From assembly GCF_009932475.1 (NCBI RefSeq), contig NZ_BJOV01000005.1, positions 1,860,001-1,924,000 of the forward strand: a stretch of DNA of 64,000 nt, in the 5' to 3' direction. The DNA is from Gordonia spumicola. Lineage in GTDB: Bacteria > Actinomycetota > Actinomycetes > Mycobacteriales > Mycobacteriaceae. Positions 26,775 through 35,731 of the stretch are shown piece after piece (the first letter of the stretch is position 1; each line of letters opens with the position of its first letter). The position numbers were made by a program, and so were the translations under genes. The notes under the pieces were generated by a model, which ran no database searches, was not told the DNA's origin, and saw only the letters and a program-made list of their open reading frames with translations.

Positions 26775-27386
26775 ATGAACACCCGTCCGATCGCCGCCGC
26801 CATCGCAGTCGTCGCCGCCGTCGCAGCCCTCAGCGCATGCTCGTCGTCCGACGACTCCACGTCCGGCCACGAAGGCCACGACATGGCATCGATGTCGACG
26901 TCCGCGGCGAACGCGTCGGCGTCCGACTCCGCGCACAACGCCGCCGACGTGATGTTCGCGCAGATGATGCTCCCCCACCACGAGCAGGCGTTGGAGATGA
27001 GCGACATCCTCCTCGCCAAGGACGGCGTCCCCACCGACGTCCGGGCCCTCGCCACGTCGATCAAACAAGCGCAGGGCCCCGAGATCACCCAGCTGACATC
27101 CTGGCTGACCGCGTGGGGCGAGCCGACGACCGCCGACATGTCGGGCCACACGATGGACGGCATGGTGTCGGCCGACGACATCGCGAAGCTCAAGGACGCC
27201 TCGGGACCCGACGCCGCGAAGCTGTATCTGACCCAGATGATCGCGCACCATGAAGGCGCCGTCAGCATGGCGCAGTCGCAGGTGACCGGGGGGAAGAACG
27301 CCGACGCCGTCGCGATGGCACGCAGCATCGTCGAGTCTCAGACCGCCGAGATCACCACGATGAAGGCGATGCTCGGAACGAGCTAG
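26775..27386 (+). CDS. DUF305 histidine-rich lipoprotein
   Basis: The 203-residue protein has a signal peptide with lipobox LSAC (Cys22), a His/Met-rich linker (GHEGHDMASM) and two DUF305 helical repeats marked by MMLPHHEQALEMS and MIAHHEGAVSMAQ. The HH-E-M pattern is found in proteins linked to copper and other metals, but biochemical function is not established. GAAAGG lies nine bases before ATG 26775. It is divergent from a two-component system, whose likely target site lies in the gap. Confidence 0.9.
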   Translation: MNTRPIAAAIAVVAAVAALSACSSSDDSTSGHEGHDMASMSTSAANASASDSAHNAADVMFAQMMLPHHEQALEMSDILLAKDGVPTDVRALATSIKQAQGPEITQLTSWLTAWGEPTTADMSGHTMDGMVSADDIAKLKDASGPDAAKLYLTQMIAHHEGAVSMAQSQVTGGKNADAVAMARSIVESQTAEITTMKAMLGTS

Positions 27387-27394
27387 TGCCCTAG

Positions 27395-28126
27395 TCAACA
27401 CGACTCGAGCGCCCGGCCGAGCGCGGTCTTCGACGGGGCGTCGACGGGCAGTCCGTACCGGGCCAGGACCGTCACGAACTGGACCGCGTACTGGCAGTGG
27501 AAACTGCGCAGGGTCGGCATCCAGCGTGCCGGTTCGGCGTCCGACTTCGTCTGATTGCTCGCCCCGTCGACGGCGACCAGGTTCGACGGGTCGTTGGCGA
27601 AGGTCGCACGGCGGTCCGCGTCCCACCGCGACGCGCCCATGTCCCACGCGTAGGAGAGCGGCACGATGTGATCGATCTGGATCGCGCTCGATCCGCGACC
27701 ACGCTCGAAGACGACGGGCCTCCCCGTGTAAGGGCTGGTCAGGACTCCGGCGGCGACCGCGCGGGGACACGTGCTCGCCGACGTCAGGCCCGACACCCGC
27801 ACGTCGCGCGCGAGGATGTCGTTTCGGGTGTCGCAGCCGTTGCCCGCGCCCGCGGCCTGCGTGTCGTCGGTCCACGCCGAACCGAACGCCTCACGCTGAT
27901 ATCCGGAGTCGTGCGGTGGACGCGCGCCGATCACCCGCAGACCGTCGAACGCCCGCCGCGCCGCGTCGACCTGAGCGGCGGGCACCGGGTGCGGTTCACG
28001 GACGGGTCCGACCCCGAACGCGACCACGACCGCCACCGCCGCGAACACCACGAGGCCGAGCCACTGCCTGCCGGTCAGGCGGACACGGTCGGTCCTCCTG
28101 TGCGCGTGCCGATCCGCCCACCGCAT
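27395..28126 (-). CDS. Membrane-anchored or secreted HNH/DUF1524 nuclease
   Basis: The 243-residue protein has an N-terminal transmembrane segment (about 21-40) after a basic stretch, then an extracytoplasmic domain with DHIVPLSYAWDMGASRW and FANDPSNLVAVDGASNQTKSDAEPARWMP. These are the His-metal motif and Asn/His core of the DUF1524 (GmrSD C-terminal) family. Four cysteines (CDTRND, TCPRA, FHCQ, terminal ESC) suggest disulfides outside the cell. It is probably a nuclease for extracellular DNA. Its stop is nine bases from the convergent DUF305 stop. Confidence 0.83.
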   Translation of the reverse strand: MRWADRHAHRRTDRVRLTGRQWLGLVVFAAVAVVVAFGVGPVREPHPVPAAQVDAARRAFDGLRVIGARPPHDSGYQREAFGSAWTDDTQAAGAGNGCDTRNDILARDVRVSGLTSASTCPRAVAAGVLTSPYTGRPVVFERGRGSSAIQIDHIVPLSYAWDMGASRWDADRRATFANDPSNLVAVDGASNQTKSDAEPARWMPTLRSFHCQYAVQFVTVLARYGLPVDAPSKTALGRALESC

Positions 28127-28209
28127 CGTGTCTCCCGTCCCCGAATCCGATCCTCACATAAGGTCAGACGCATAGAACGCACGTTCGGTTCCGCGACACG
28201 CGCAGGACG

Positions 28210-30474
28210 TCAGGACTTCTCCAAATACTGCGCACGGGACGGCAGGAGGACAGCGTCGACGAGATCGGCGAGCGCCGGATGATCCGCCAGGGCCCGGTCG
28301 GCCGCGACGATCGACTCCGACAACGCGCGGGCGTCGGCGATCACCTCGACGTCGTCGAGCAGGGACAGGAAGTGCAACGACGACTTCCCACCCGACTGCA
28401 ATGACCCGAGCACGTCGCCTTCCCGGCGTTGCCGCAGGTCGACGAGCGCGAGTTCGAAACCGTCGTTCGACTTCTCGACCGCTCGCAGCCTCTCCATCGA
28501 CTGCGACATCTCGTTCGCCGACGTCATCAGCAGACAGAGGCCCGCGTGTCCGCCTCGTCCGACACGACCGCGGAGCTGGTGCAGCTGACTCACGCCGAAC
28601 CGCTCGGCGTTGACGATCGCCATCATCGTCGCATTGGGCACGTCGACGCCGACCTCGATGACCGTGGTCGCGACGAGGACGTCGATCTCACCGCGCGTGA
28701 ACGCGTCCATCACGTCGTTCTTGTCGTCCGCGTGCATCCGGCCGTGCAGGACGCCGATCCGACGCCCGGGCAGCCACCGAGTCTCCAACAGTTCGGCCTG
28801 CTGGAGGACCGAGACCGTGTCGTCCTCCTTCTCCGGCTCGTCCTTCTTCGAGGACTTCTTCTTCGGCTTCGACTCCTCGTCGCCGATCCGGGTGCACACC
28901 ACGTACACCTGCCGTCCGGCGTCGATCTCCTCGCCGGCCCGAGCCCACGCCCGGTCGATCCACCTGGCGTTGCTCATCGGCACCACGCTCGTCGTGATCG
29001 GCTGACGGCCGCGCGGGAGTTCGGTCATCACCGAGGTCTCGAGATCGCCGAACGTGGTCATCGCCACCGTCCGCGGGATCGGTGTCGCCGTCATCACCAA
29101 GAAATGCGGACGCTTGTCGTCGCGCCCCTTGGTGCGGAGGACGTCACGCTGTTCGACGCCGAACCGATGCTGCTCGTCGACCACGACCATGCCGAGGTCG
29201 AAGAACTCGACGTTCTCCTCCAGCAGTGCGTGCGTGCCGATCAGGATCCCGGCGTCGCCGGTCACCGCGTCGAGCAGGGTTGTCCGTTTCGCCGCGGTGT
29301 TCAACGACCCGGTCAGGAGTCCGACGCGGGTGGCCCCGTCCGCGGCGCCCAGTTCGCCGCCGCGCGCGAGATCGCCGAGCATCGTCATCACGGTCCGGTA
29401 GTGCTGTGCGGCGAGCACCTCGGTCGGCGCGAGGATCACGCACTGGTGGCCGTTGTCGACGACGCGCAGCATCGCCAGCAGCGACACCAGGGTCTTCCCC
29501 GAACCCACCTCGCCCTGCAGCAGGCGGTTCATCGGATGCGCGACGGCCAGGTCGGAGCCGATCTCCTCGATCACCGTCTTCTGTCCGTCGGTCAGCTCGA
29601 ACGGCAGTCGGGCAAGCAACTGGTCCTCCAGGCCGCCCGGCACGTGAACGGACACCGTCGACTTTTCGGCGCCCTGATCGGCGCGCTTCTGCGCGAGCGC
29701 GGTCTGCACGGCGAGCGCCTCGTCGAACTTCAACCGCTCGCGCGCCCGATCGATCGACTCCATCGACTCCGGCAGGTGGACGTGGCGGATGGCCTCGTCG
29801 CTCGTGATCAGGCCGCGTCCGGTGCGCTGGGCCTCGGTGAGCGGGTCGGCGGCCGGCAGCGTGTCGCCGAGCACGTGCCGAACGGCCCGCCAGATCTCCC
29901 ACGTCTGCACGTCGCGCGTGGCCGGGTACATCGGGATGATCGACCGACGGAAGCTCTCGACGTCGTCGGAGGTTCCCGTCGACACCTCTTGTTCCTTGTC
30001 TGAGTCGATCTCGTCGGCGAGGAGTTCCTCCATCATGCCGGTGCCTCGGACGTCGACGCCGTCGTCGGGCAGCACCAGCCAGTCCGGATGCGACAGTTGA
30101 ACCTGATTGTTGAAGTACTTCACCTTGCCCGCGAGCGCCACCCGCACCCCGGGTTTGAGCACGTGTTTGATGTAGCCCGCGTTGAAGAAACTGGCCTCGT
30201 ACTTCCGGTTGCTGTCCGCGACGACGATCTTGAGGAACTTCCCGTACCTCCGCTTCATCGTGATCATCTGGGCGTGTTCGACACGCCCGATGACGGTGAT
30301 CCACTCGTCCGGCTCGGGCCGCTCGGCCGACGACGCCTGACCTTGCCGGATGTAGCGGCGCGGAACGTACCGCAGCAGTTCGCCGACGGTAGTCAGCTCG
30401 AGGCCTGCCAGCTTCTCGACCAGCTTCGTGTCGAGGTCGGTCTCGGCGAGCGGCGTCGTGTTGGTGAGCATCAT
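28210..30474 (-). CDS. recG: ATP-dependent DNA helicase RecG
   Basis: RecG remodels stalled replication forks and Holliday junctions. The 754-residue protein has the N-terminal wedge/OB domain (DEWITVIGRVEHAQM), helicase motif I GEVGSGKT, motif II DEQHRFG, motif III MTATPIPRT and motif VI QLRGRVGRGG. A 24-residue Lys/Glu-rich insertion (KPKKKSSKKDEPEKEDD) lies in the second helicase lobe and is not usual. ATG 30474 overlaps the previous stop by four bases. Confidence 0.95.
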   Translation of the reverse strand: MMLTNTTPLAETDLDTKLVEKLAGLELTTVGELLRYVPRRYIRQGQASSAERPEPDEWITVIGRVEHAQMITMKRRYGKFLKIVVADSNRKYEASFFNAGYIKHVLKPGVRVALAGKVKYFNNQVQLSHPDWLVLPDDGVDVRGTGMMEELLADEIDSDKEQEVSTGTSDDVESFRRSIIPMYPATRDVQTWEIWRAVRHVLGDTLPAADPLTEAQRTGRGLITSDEAIRHVHLPESMESIDRARERLKFDEALAVQTALAQKRADQGAEKSTVSVHVPGGLEDQLLARLPFELTDGQKTVIEEIGSDLAVAHPMNRLLQGEVGSGKTLVSLLAMLRVVDNGHQCVILAPTEVLAAQHYRTVMTMLGDLARGGELGAADGATRVGLLTGSLNTAAKRTTLLDAVTGDAGILIGTHALLEENVEFFDLGMVVVDEQHRFGVEQRDVLRTKGRDDKRPHFLVMTATPIPRTVAMTTFGDLETSVMTELPRGRQPITTSVVPMSNARWIDRAWARAGEEIDAGRQVYVVCTRIGDEESKPKKKSSKKDEPEKEDDTVSVLQQAELLETRWLPGRRIGVLHGRMHADDKNDVMDAFTRGEIDVLVATTVIEVGVDVPNATMMAIVNAERFGVSQLHQLRGRVGRGGHAGLCLLMTSANEMSQSMERLRAVEKSNDGFELALVDLRQRREGDVLGSLQSGGKSSLHFLSLLDDVEVIADARALSESIVAADRALADHPALADLVDAVLLPSRAQYLEKS

Positions 30475-32114
30475 TCGACGCCGACCTGCATCAGGTGCGA
30501 GGTCTGACCGGTCTCGTGCACTTCGAGTTCGATGCCGCTGTGGTGTTTGCGGATGTGCTCCTCGATGGCGGCGCGCGTGTCGTCGTCGAGGTTGCCGCCC
30601 GCAAGGACGCTGACCATCTCGCCGCCGGTGGCGAGCATCAGGTCGAGCAGGGCGGTCGCGGCGTCGGACGGCTCCTTGCCGATGACGAGCACGTCCGACC
30701 CGATGAGCCCGAGGGTGTCGCCGACGTCGCAGGTGCCCGCGAGCGTGGTGATCCTGCTCGGCGAGATCACCAGCGATCCCCACCTGGTGGCAGCGGCCGC
30801 CTCGGCCATCGCGAAGGCGTCGACGTCGGGCTCCTCGCCCGGATCGTGGACGGCCATCGCCGACAGGCACTGCACCATCGACAAGGTCGGGAGGAACACG
30901 ACCGACCGCTGCGTCGACCGGGCGTCGGCTCCGACCGCGACCAGGTCTTGCGACGACATCATCCCGTTTCCCATGACGATCACGTGTGCGCTGTCCGTGG
31001 CCCGGATGGCCTCGGCCAGCGTCGCCGAATGGACTCCGTGGTCGGCACGCACGACGGAGGCCCCTGCGGCGGCGAACAGTTCCTCCGCGCCGTCGCCCGT
31101 GACGAGCACGACGACGGCGCGTTTGAATCGCGGCGGCGGCTCGTTCGCTCCGGGAGCGGCCTTCAGCGCGTCGAGCACGAAGCAGCTGATCCGGATGTCC
31201 CGGATGTCGCCGAGTGCCAGTCCGGCCTCGACCGCCGCCCCCGGCTCGTCGGTGTGCACGTGCACCGAGAAGCGTTCCGACACATCGGAGCTGTCACCGA
31301 CGATCACGATCGAGTCGCCCAGTTCACCGAGCCTGTCGCGCAGGCCCGCGATCTGCTTCGCGTCCGCGCCCTCCAGCAGGTACATCACCTCGAAAGCGGT
31401 GTCGCCGTCGGCCGAGCACGACTGATCCACCAATCCGCCGGGGCCGACGGTCGACCCGCGGTAGACGCGCCGTTTGTTGGCGACGCCGGTGACGACCGAG
31501 ACCATGGCGTCGACGATGGCGAGGAATCCACGCGCACCCGCGTCGACGACGCCTGCGTTCGCGAGTTCGGGCATCTGCTCGGTCGTCAGGTCCAGGGCCT
31601 CGGCCGAGTCGTCGGCGATGGCGCGGACGAGGTCGGCCGGCGACTGGGCGATGTGCGCCGAGGCCGTCGCCGCGGCGACCTTCAGCAGGGTGAGGACGGT
31701 GCCCTCCCGCGGTTCGCTGACCGCGCGTCGCGCGGACAGCGCCGCGAGCCGGAGACCGTTGGTGCAGAGTCTGTTGAAGCTCAGATCGTCTTCGGCGATG
31801 CCGAGGTCGGCGGCGTCGGCGAGTCCGACGAAGAGCTGCGCGAGGATCACGCCCGAATTGCCCCGTGCGTTGGACACGCAGCCGTCGGCGAGCGCGCGGG
31901 TGACCGTCGAGAGGTCGGCGTCGGACGCCGTCTCATCGAGCACCGCGACCGCCCCGGCCATCGTGTTCGCCATGTTGCTTCCGGTGTCCGAATCGGGAAT
32001 CGGGAACACGTTGAGATCGTTGATCTCCCCGCGGATGGCGGAGAGTCCCGCCGCGCACGCGTGCGCCCAGTCCCGGATCAGCTGCGGGTTGACCGCGTTC
32101 GCACTCTTCGTCAT
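30471..32114 (-). CDS. DAK2/FakA-like fatty acid kinase subunit
   Basis: The 547-residue protein has an N-terminal DhaL (DAK2) ATP-binding domain with the metal motif DSDTGSNM at 41-48 and [12 protein letters not shown], and a C-terminal DegV-like fold region ([19 protein letters not shown], here [17 protein letters not shown]). This is the architecture of FakA, which phosphorylates a fatty acid held by FakB. The DegV gene at 15623 may be that partner. ATG 32114 is preceded by GGTGGA. It precedes recG with ATGA overlap, an arrangement common in Gram-positive bacteria. Confidence 0.88.
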   Translation of the reverse strand: MTKSANAVNPQLIRDWAHACAAGLSAIRGEINDLNVFPIPDSDTGSNMANTMAGAVAVLDETASDADLSTVTRALADGCVSNARGNSGVILAQLFVGLADAADLGIAEDDLSFNRLCTNGLRLAALSARRAVSEPREGTVLTLLKVAAATASAHIAQSPADLVRAIADDSAEALDLTTEQMPELANAGVVDAGARGFLAIVDAMVSVVTGVANKRRVYRGSTVGPGGLVDQSCSADGDTAFEVMYLLEGADAKQIAGLRDRLGELGDSIVIVGDSSDVSERFSVHVHTDEPGAAVEAGLALGDIRDIRISCFVLDALKAAPGANEPPPRFKRAVVVLVTGDGAEELFAAAGASVVRADHGVHSATLAEAIRATDSAHVIVMGNGMMSSQDLVAVGADARSTQRSVVFLPTLSMVQCLSAMAVHDPGEEPDVDAFAMAEAAAATRWGSLVISPSRITTLAGTCDVGDTLGLIGSDVLVIGKEPSDAATALLDLMLATGGEMVSVLAGGNLDDDTRAAIEEHIRKHHSGIELEVHETGQTSHLMQVGVE

Positions 32115-32245
32115 ACGTCCACCAGCACTCTCTCGCGCACACGACCACGTCTGCCATCGGCGCCTGCGGCCGATGCGAGTTGTGCCTGAAAGGGTACCGT
32201 CGACCCCCGACACTCCCGTGGATCACCGGCGGTCCACGGACCGAT

Positions 32246-32275
32246 TTGGCCCCGACAGGTCGAACCGGTTACTCT
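32246..32275 (+). promoter_or_regulatory. Possible rpmB promoter
   Basis: TTGGCC at 32246-32251 and TACTCT at 32270-32275 are 18 bases apart. They lie about 95 bases before rpmB. The match is weaker than the rpsT promoter but resembles it. Confidence 0.35.
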
Positions 32276-32367
32276 TGTCGGGTTGCCCGTCGGCGGTGAG
32301 GGACATCCATGTCTCCGCGATCGACCGGGCAAGACCACGATCAAAGATTTCTACCAAGGAGTTCGCT

Positions 32368-32556
32368 ATGGCTGCCGTTTGTGACGTTTGCGCCAAGGGC
32401 CCCGGCTTCGGCAAGTCGGTCTCGCACTCGCACCGCCGCACCAACCGCCGCTGGAACCCGAACATCCAGTCCGTGCGCGTCGAGGTCGCTCCGGGCAACA
32501 AGAAGCGCAAGAACGTGTGCACCTCGTGCCTGAAGGCCGGCAAGGTCAACGCCTGA
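32368..32556 (+). CDS. rpmB: 50S ribosomal protein L28 (zinc-binding form)
   Basis: The 62-residue L28 keeps the CxxC pairs that bind zinc: Cys5 and Cys8 in CDVC, Cys51 and Cys54 in CTSC. The conserved [18 protein letters not shown] follows. ATG 32368 has AAGGAG six bases upstream. Many actinobacteria also carry a cysteine-free paralogue expressed under zinc limitation; none is in this window. A strong hairpin follows 22 bases after the stop. Confidence 0.97.
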   Translation: MAAVCDVCAKGPGFGKSVSHSHRRTNRRWNPNIQSVRVEVAPGNKKRKNVCTSCLKAGKVNA

Positions 32557-32578
32557 TTCGCTCAGCCTTTCGACTTTC

Positions 32579-32614
32579 GAGAACGCCGTCCGGGTTCGCC
32601 CGGGCGGCGTTCTC
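32579..32614 (+). terminator. rpmB terminator hairpin
   Basis: Arms 32579-32594 and 32599-32614 form a 16-bp stem with one G-T pair and a TTCG tetraloop, followed by GTCGTCTG without a clear T-run. Confidence 0.8.
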
Positions 32615-32644
32615 GTCGTCTGCCGTCCACCGTAGACTCCGGGA

Positions 32645-33442
32645 ATGACCTCTCCCGCTTCGGAACTCATCACGCTCGACGCCGACGGCGTCCTCACGCT
32701 GCCCGTCTCGACCGCCGACAACGGCACGGCACTCGACCACGACTTGATCCTCGCCGGAACGCGGGCCCTCCTCGAGGTGACGCGCGGCGTACGGGAGGCG
32801 GGCGCGATACTCCTGACCGGCACGGGCAAGAACTTCTGCGCGGGCGGCAACGTCGCACGGTTCGCCGCCGCGGACGATCGCGGCGAGTACCTTCGCGGGC
32901 TGGCCGACGACCTGCACTACTTCATCAAGGTGCTCTATCAGACGCGGGTGCCCGTCGTGGCCGCCGTCAGCGGTTGGGCCGCCGGCGCGGGTATGAGTCT
33001 GGTCCTGCACGCCGACATCGCGATCGGCGGAACCGGCACCCGACTGCGTCCGGCCTACCCCGGCATCGGGCTCTCGCCCGACGGCGGAATGTCATGGGCG
33101 CTCCCCCGCACCGTCGGCGCGGCCCGCGCTCGGCACATCATCATGACCGATCAGATCCTCGATGCTCAGCGCGCACTCGACCTCGGCATCCTGGCCGAGG
33201 TGGTCGACGACGCCGATGTCGCCTCCACCGCACAGGCGACCGCGGCGACACTCGCCGCGGGTCCGCGCGGATCGTTCGCCGCCGTCCGCGACCTCGTCCA
33301 CGCGTCCGCGGGCCGGACTCTCACCGATCAGATGGACGCCGAGTCGGCGTCCATCGCGGGCCTGTCGGTGACGTCCGAGGGCGTCGAGGGCGTCGACGCG
33401 TTCCTTGCCAAGCGCGCTCCCGACTTCCGCGGGGTGCGCTGA
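32645..33442 (+). CDS. Enoyl-CoA hydratase/isomerase family protein
   Basis: This crotonase-fold enzyme acts on acyl-CoA. The 265-residue protein has oxyanion-hole motifs GTGKNFCAGGNV and GWAAGAGMSL, and YPGIGLSPDGGMSWALPR. The catalytic Glu positions of true hydratases appear to be replaced by AIGGTG and GLSPDGG, so an isomerase or other crotonase reaction is possible. TAGACT ends six bases before ATG and no Shine-Dalgarno sequence is seen, so the mRNA is probably leaderless. Its gene converges on ung. Confidence 0.85.
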   Translation: MTSPASELITLDADGVLTLPVSTADNGTALDHDLILAGTRALLEVTRGVREAGAILLTGTGKNFCAGGNVARFAAADDRGEYLRGLADDLHYFIKVLYQTRVPVVAAVSGWAAGAGMSLVLHADIAIGGTGTRLRPAYPGIGLSPDGGMSWALPRTVGAARARHIIMTDQILDAQRALDLGILAEVVDDADVASTAQATAATLAAGPRGSFAAVRDLVHASAGRTLTDQMDAESASIAGLSVTSEGVEGVDAFLAKRAPDFRGVR

Positions 33443-33473
33443 CCACGTCTCGACTGCGCTCGACGGACCGGCG

Positions 33474-33495
33474 GTCGCGTCTCGAGGAACGCGAC
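33474..33495. terminator. Small hairpin between convergent genes
   Basis: GTCGCGT (33474-33480) and ACGCGAC (33489-33495) form a 7-bp stem with an eight-base loop containing CTCGAG. It lies between the hydratase and ung stops; no U-run is present. Confidence 0.4.
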
Positions 33496-33496
33496 A

Positions 33497-34174
33497 CTAC
33501 GGAAGGCGCCAGTCGACGGGGTCGGCTCCGAGGTCGAGGAGCTCCTCGTTGGCGCGGCTGAACGGCTTGGAGCCGAAGAAGCCGCGGGATGCCGACAGCG
33601 GCGACGGGTGCACCGACTCGATGGTCGGCACGTCGGGCAGCCACTCGGTGAGACTGCGGGCGTCGTTGCCCCACAGGATCGCCACCAGCGGCTCATCGCG
33701 AGACGCCAACGCCCGGATGGCGCACTCGGTGACCGCCTCCCAGCCCTTGCGGCGGTGCGAACCGGCGTCGCCCGGCGCGACCGTGAGCACCCGGTTGAGC
33801 AGTAGGACACCCGCGTCCGCCCACGGGGTGAGGTCGCCGTTGGTCGGCTGCGGATAGCCGAGGTCGGAGCAGTACTCGGCGTAGATGTTCTGCAACGACC
33901 GCGGGATGGGCCGGACCTCGGGCGCGACGGAGAAGCTCAGCCCGACGGCGTGCCCCGGCGTCGGATACGGGTCCTGTCCGACGATGAGGACGCGGACGTC
34001 GTCGAACGGCTGCGTGAACGCCCGCAGGACGTTCTTGCCCGCGGGCAGGTATCCGCGTCCGGCCGCGTTCTCCGCGCGCAGGAAGTCGCCCATCGCGGCG
34101 ATCACGTCCTCCACGGGTGCGAGCGCCCGCGCCCATCCCGGGTCGAGGAGGTCGATGAGCGGGGTGCGTGCCAT
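33497..34174 (-). CDS. ung: Uracil-DNA glycosylase
   Basis: Ung removes uracil from DNA. The 225-residue family-1 enzyme has GQDPY at 66-70 with catalytic Asp68, followed by [12 protein letters not shown], and the leucine-loop motif [18 protein letters not shown] with catalytic His. ATG 34174 shares one base with the stop of the previous gene (TGATG). It sits in the thiL/gamma-CA/ung cluster. Pro after GQDPY instead of His is the mycobacterial form. Confidence 0.96.
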   Translation of the reverse strand: MARTPLIDLLDPGWARALAPVEDVIAAMGDFLRAENAAGRGYLPAGKNVLRAFTQPFDDVRVLIVGQDPYPTPGHAVGLSFSVAPEVRPIPRSLQNIYAEYCSDLGYPQPTNGDLTPWADAGVLLLNRVLTVAPGDAGSHRRKGWEAVTECAIRALASRDEPLVAILWGNDARSLTEWLPDVPTIESVHPSPLSASRGFFGSKPFSRANEELLDLGADPVDWRLP

Positions 34175-34695
34175 CAGTCGATCCTTCGCAGGTTGTCGCG
34201 GTAGAACTGGGCGTTCTGGAAGTACAGCTCGGTGTTCTGAGCGACGTGTCCCTCGGGGACGACGTGTCCTTCCCGGATCTTCGCGGGGACGCCGAGGGCC
34301 ATCGACCGGTCGGGCATCGTGAAGCCGTACGGGACCACCGCGCCCGCGCCGACGACCGAACCGGCTCCGATCGTCGACCCGTTGAGGACCACCGAGCCGG
34401 ACGCGATCAGACAGTCGTCGCCGATCGTCGCACCCTCGATGTGCGCGTTGTGGCCGACGACGCATCCGGCCCCGATGACGGTCGCGTCGACGAACGTGCA
34501 GTGGATGACGGTGCCGTCCTGGATGTTGGTGCGGGCGCCGATCGAAATGGTCCCGTAGTCGCCGCGGAGCACGGCTCCGGGCCACACGGACACACCGTCG
34601 CCGAGCGTCACCGCGCCGATCACCGTCGCGTCTGGATGGATGAACACGTCGTCACCGAGAGTCGGCTCGCGATCGCCGAGCGCATAGACAGCCAT
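34174..34695 (-). CDS. Gamma-carbonic anhydrase-like hexapeptide-repeat protein
   Basis: The 173-residue protein is a left-handed beta-helix made of hexapeptide repeats ([41 protein letters not shown]). Three candidate zinc histidines are in VIHCTF and VGHNAH. The family includes YrdA/PaaY and gamma-carbonic anhydrases; enzymatic activity often is not shown. A C-terminal helix ([13 protein letters not shown]) closes the trimer. It is coupled to ung. The 20-base gap to thiL leaves room for a weak separate start signal. Confidence 0.88.
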   Translation of the reverse strand: MAVYALGDREPTLGDDVFIHPDATVIGAVTLGDGVSVWPGAVLRGDYGTISIGARTNIQDGTVIHCTFVDATVIGAGCVVGHNAHIEGATIGDDCLIASGSVVLNGSTIGAGSVVGAGAVVPYGFTMPDRSMALGVPAKIREGHVVPEGHVAQNTELYFQNAQFYRDNLRRID

Positions 34696-34715
34696 GCGTC
34701 GATCTAAGCACTCGA

Positions 34716-35687
34716 TCAGGTCTCGGTGAACGACTGCCAGCCCCGAACGGCGCCGACGGGCTCGCCGTCCACGTGGGCTCCGCTCCCCTCGGACACCGCT
34801 CCGATCACGACCCAGCCGGCCGGCACGGCTCCGGCGGTGAACGTCGCCAGCAGGACGTGGTCCTCGCCGCCGCCGAGCGCCCACCGCACCGGGTCGACGC
34901 CGAGTGCCGCGCCCGCGGCGTCCAACCAGTCGGCCCGGGGGACGGCTGCCGAGTCGACGTCGAGCCGGACGCCCGACGACGCGGCCACCGTGACGATCTC
35001 CTCCACGAGGCCGTCGGACACGTCCGTCATCGCGGAGACGCCGGTGCGGGCCGCGGTGGGACCCGCGGTGAGATCGGGCTGTGGGAGCCGGTACGCGGCG
35101 ACGGCCTCGGCGTGATCGACGACGAGCGACGGGTCGGCCCCGTGCTCGGTTGCGGCGAGGACAGCGAGCCCGGCCGCCGCGCCCCCGAGCGGGCCGCTGA
35201 CCGCGAGCACGTCGCCCGGCCGCGCCCCGGCGAGGGTCGCGGGCGCGACGTCGTCGAGGACGCCGATCGCGGTGACCGTGATGACGACCGTCGGCGACGA
35301 CACCAGGTCGCCGCCGAGCACCCGTGCGTCGTACGCGTGGGTCTGTCCGACGATGCCCGCGTTGAGGGCGAGGAGACGGTCGACGGCCGTCTCCGGGGGG
35401 CAGCCGATCGACACTGTCACGCCGGTGAGTCGTCCGCCCATGGCGGCGATGTCGGCCGCGCTCTGGACCACGGCGCGGGCGCCGATCTGATCGGGCGTCG
35501 ACCAGTCGAACCGGAAGTGCCTGCCCGCGACGGCGGTGTCGGTGCTGACCACGACCGGGCCCTGCGCGAGGAACACCGCGGCATCGTCGCCCGACCCGAT
35601 CACCACGTCGTCCGTCCGCGTGCGGGTCGCGGCCCGCGTGAACCGCGCGATCAGTTCGCGTTCGCCGATCTCGCCCACAGTCGTCAC
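34716..35687 (-). CDS. thiL: Thiamine-monophosphate kinase
   Basis: ThiL makes thiamine diphosphate from the monophosphate. The 323-residue protein has GSGDDAAVF, DTAVAGRHF, VSGPLGGAAAGLA and MTDVSDGLVEE, the metal and ATP-binding motifs of the PurM/ThiL fold. GTG 35687 has TAGGAT six bases upstream on its strand, predicting a leaderless mRNA. It is divergent from the DUF3515 gene with only 44 bases between. In M. tuberculosis thiL also lies next to ung. Confidence 0.95.
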   Translation of the reverse strand: MTTVGEIGERELIARFTRAATRTRTDDVVIGSGDDAAVFLAQGPVVVSTDTAVAGRHFRFDWSTPDQIGARAVVQSAADIAAMGGRLTGVTVSIGCPPETAVDRLLALNAGIVGQTHAYDARVLGGDLVSSPTVVITVTAIGVLDDVAPATLAGARPGDVLAVSGPLGGAAAGLAVLAATEHGADPSLVVDHAEAVAAYRLPQPDLTAGPTAARTGVSAMTDVSDGLVEEIVTVAASSGVRLDVDSAAVPRADWLDAAGAALGVDPVRWALGGGEDHVLLATFTAGAVPAGWVVIGAVSEGSGAHVDGEPVGAVRGWQSFTET

Positions 35688-35693
35688 GGCCCG

Positions 35694-35725
35694 ATCCTAC
35701 GGGCCCGCACCGGCAGTCCTACGCT
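35694..35725. promoter_or_regulatory. Interlocked divergent promoters of thiL and the DUF3515 gene
   Basis: On the minus strand TAGGAT (35699-35694) is six bases from the thiL GTG. On the plus strand TACGCT (35720-35725) is six bases from the DUF3515 ATG. With normal 17-base spacing, the -35 of each promoter falls on the -10 of the other. TCCTACG is repeated directly at 35695-35701 and 35717-35723, 22 bases apart. Confidence 0.5.
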
Positions 35726-35731
35726 GGACGC

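Noticed and set aside
33497..34174. ung seen as defective because GQDPY is followed by Pro rather than His
   Set aside because: This is the form I know from mycobacterial Ung; catalytic Asp and His motif are intact.
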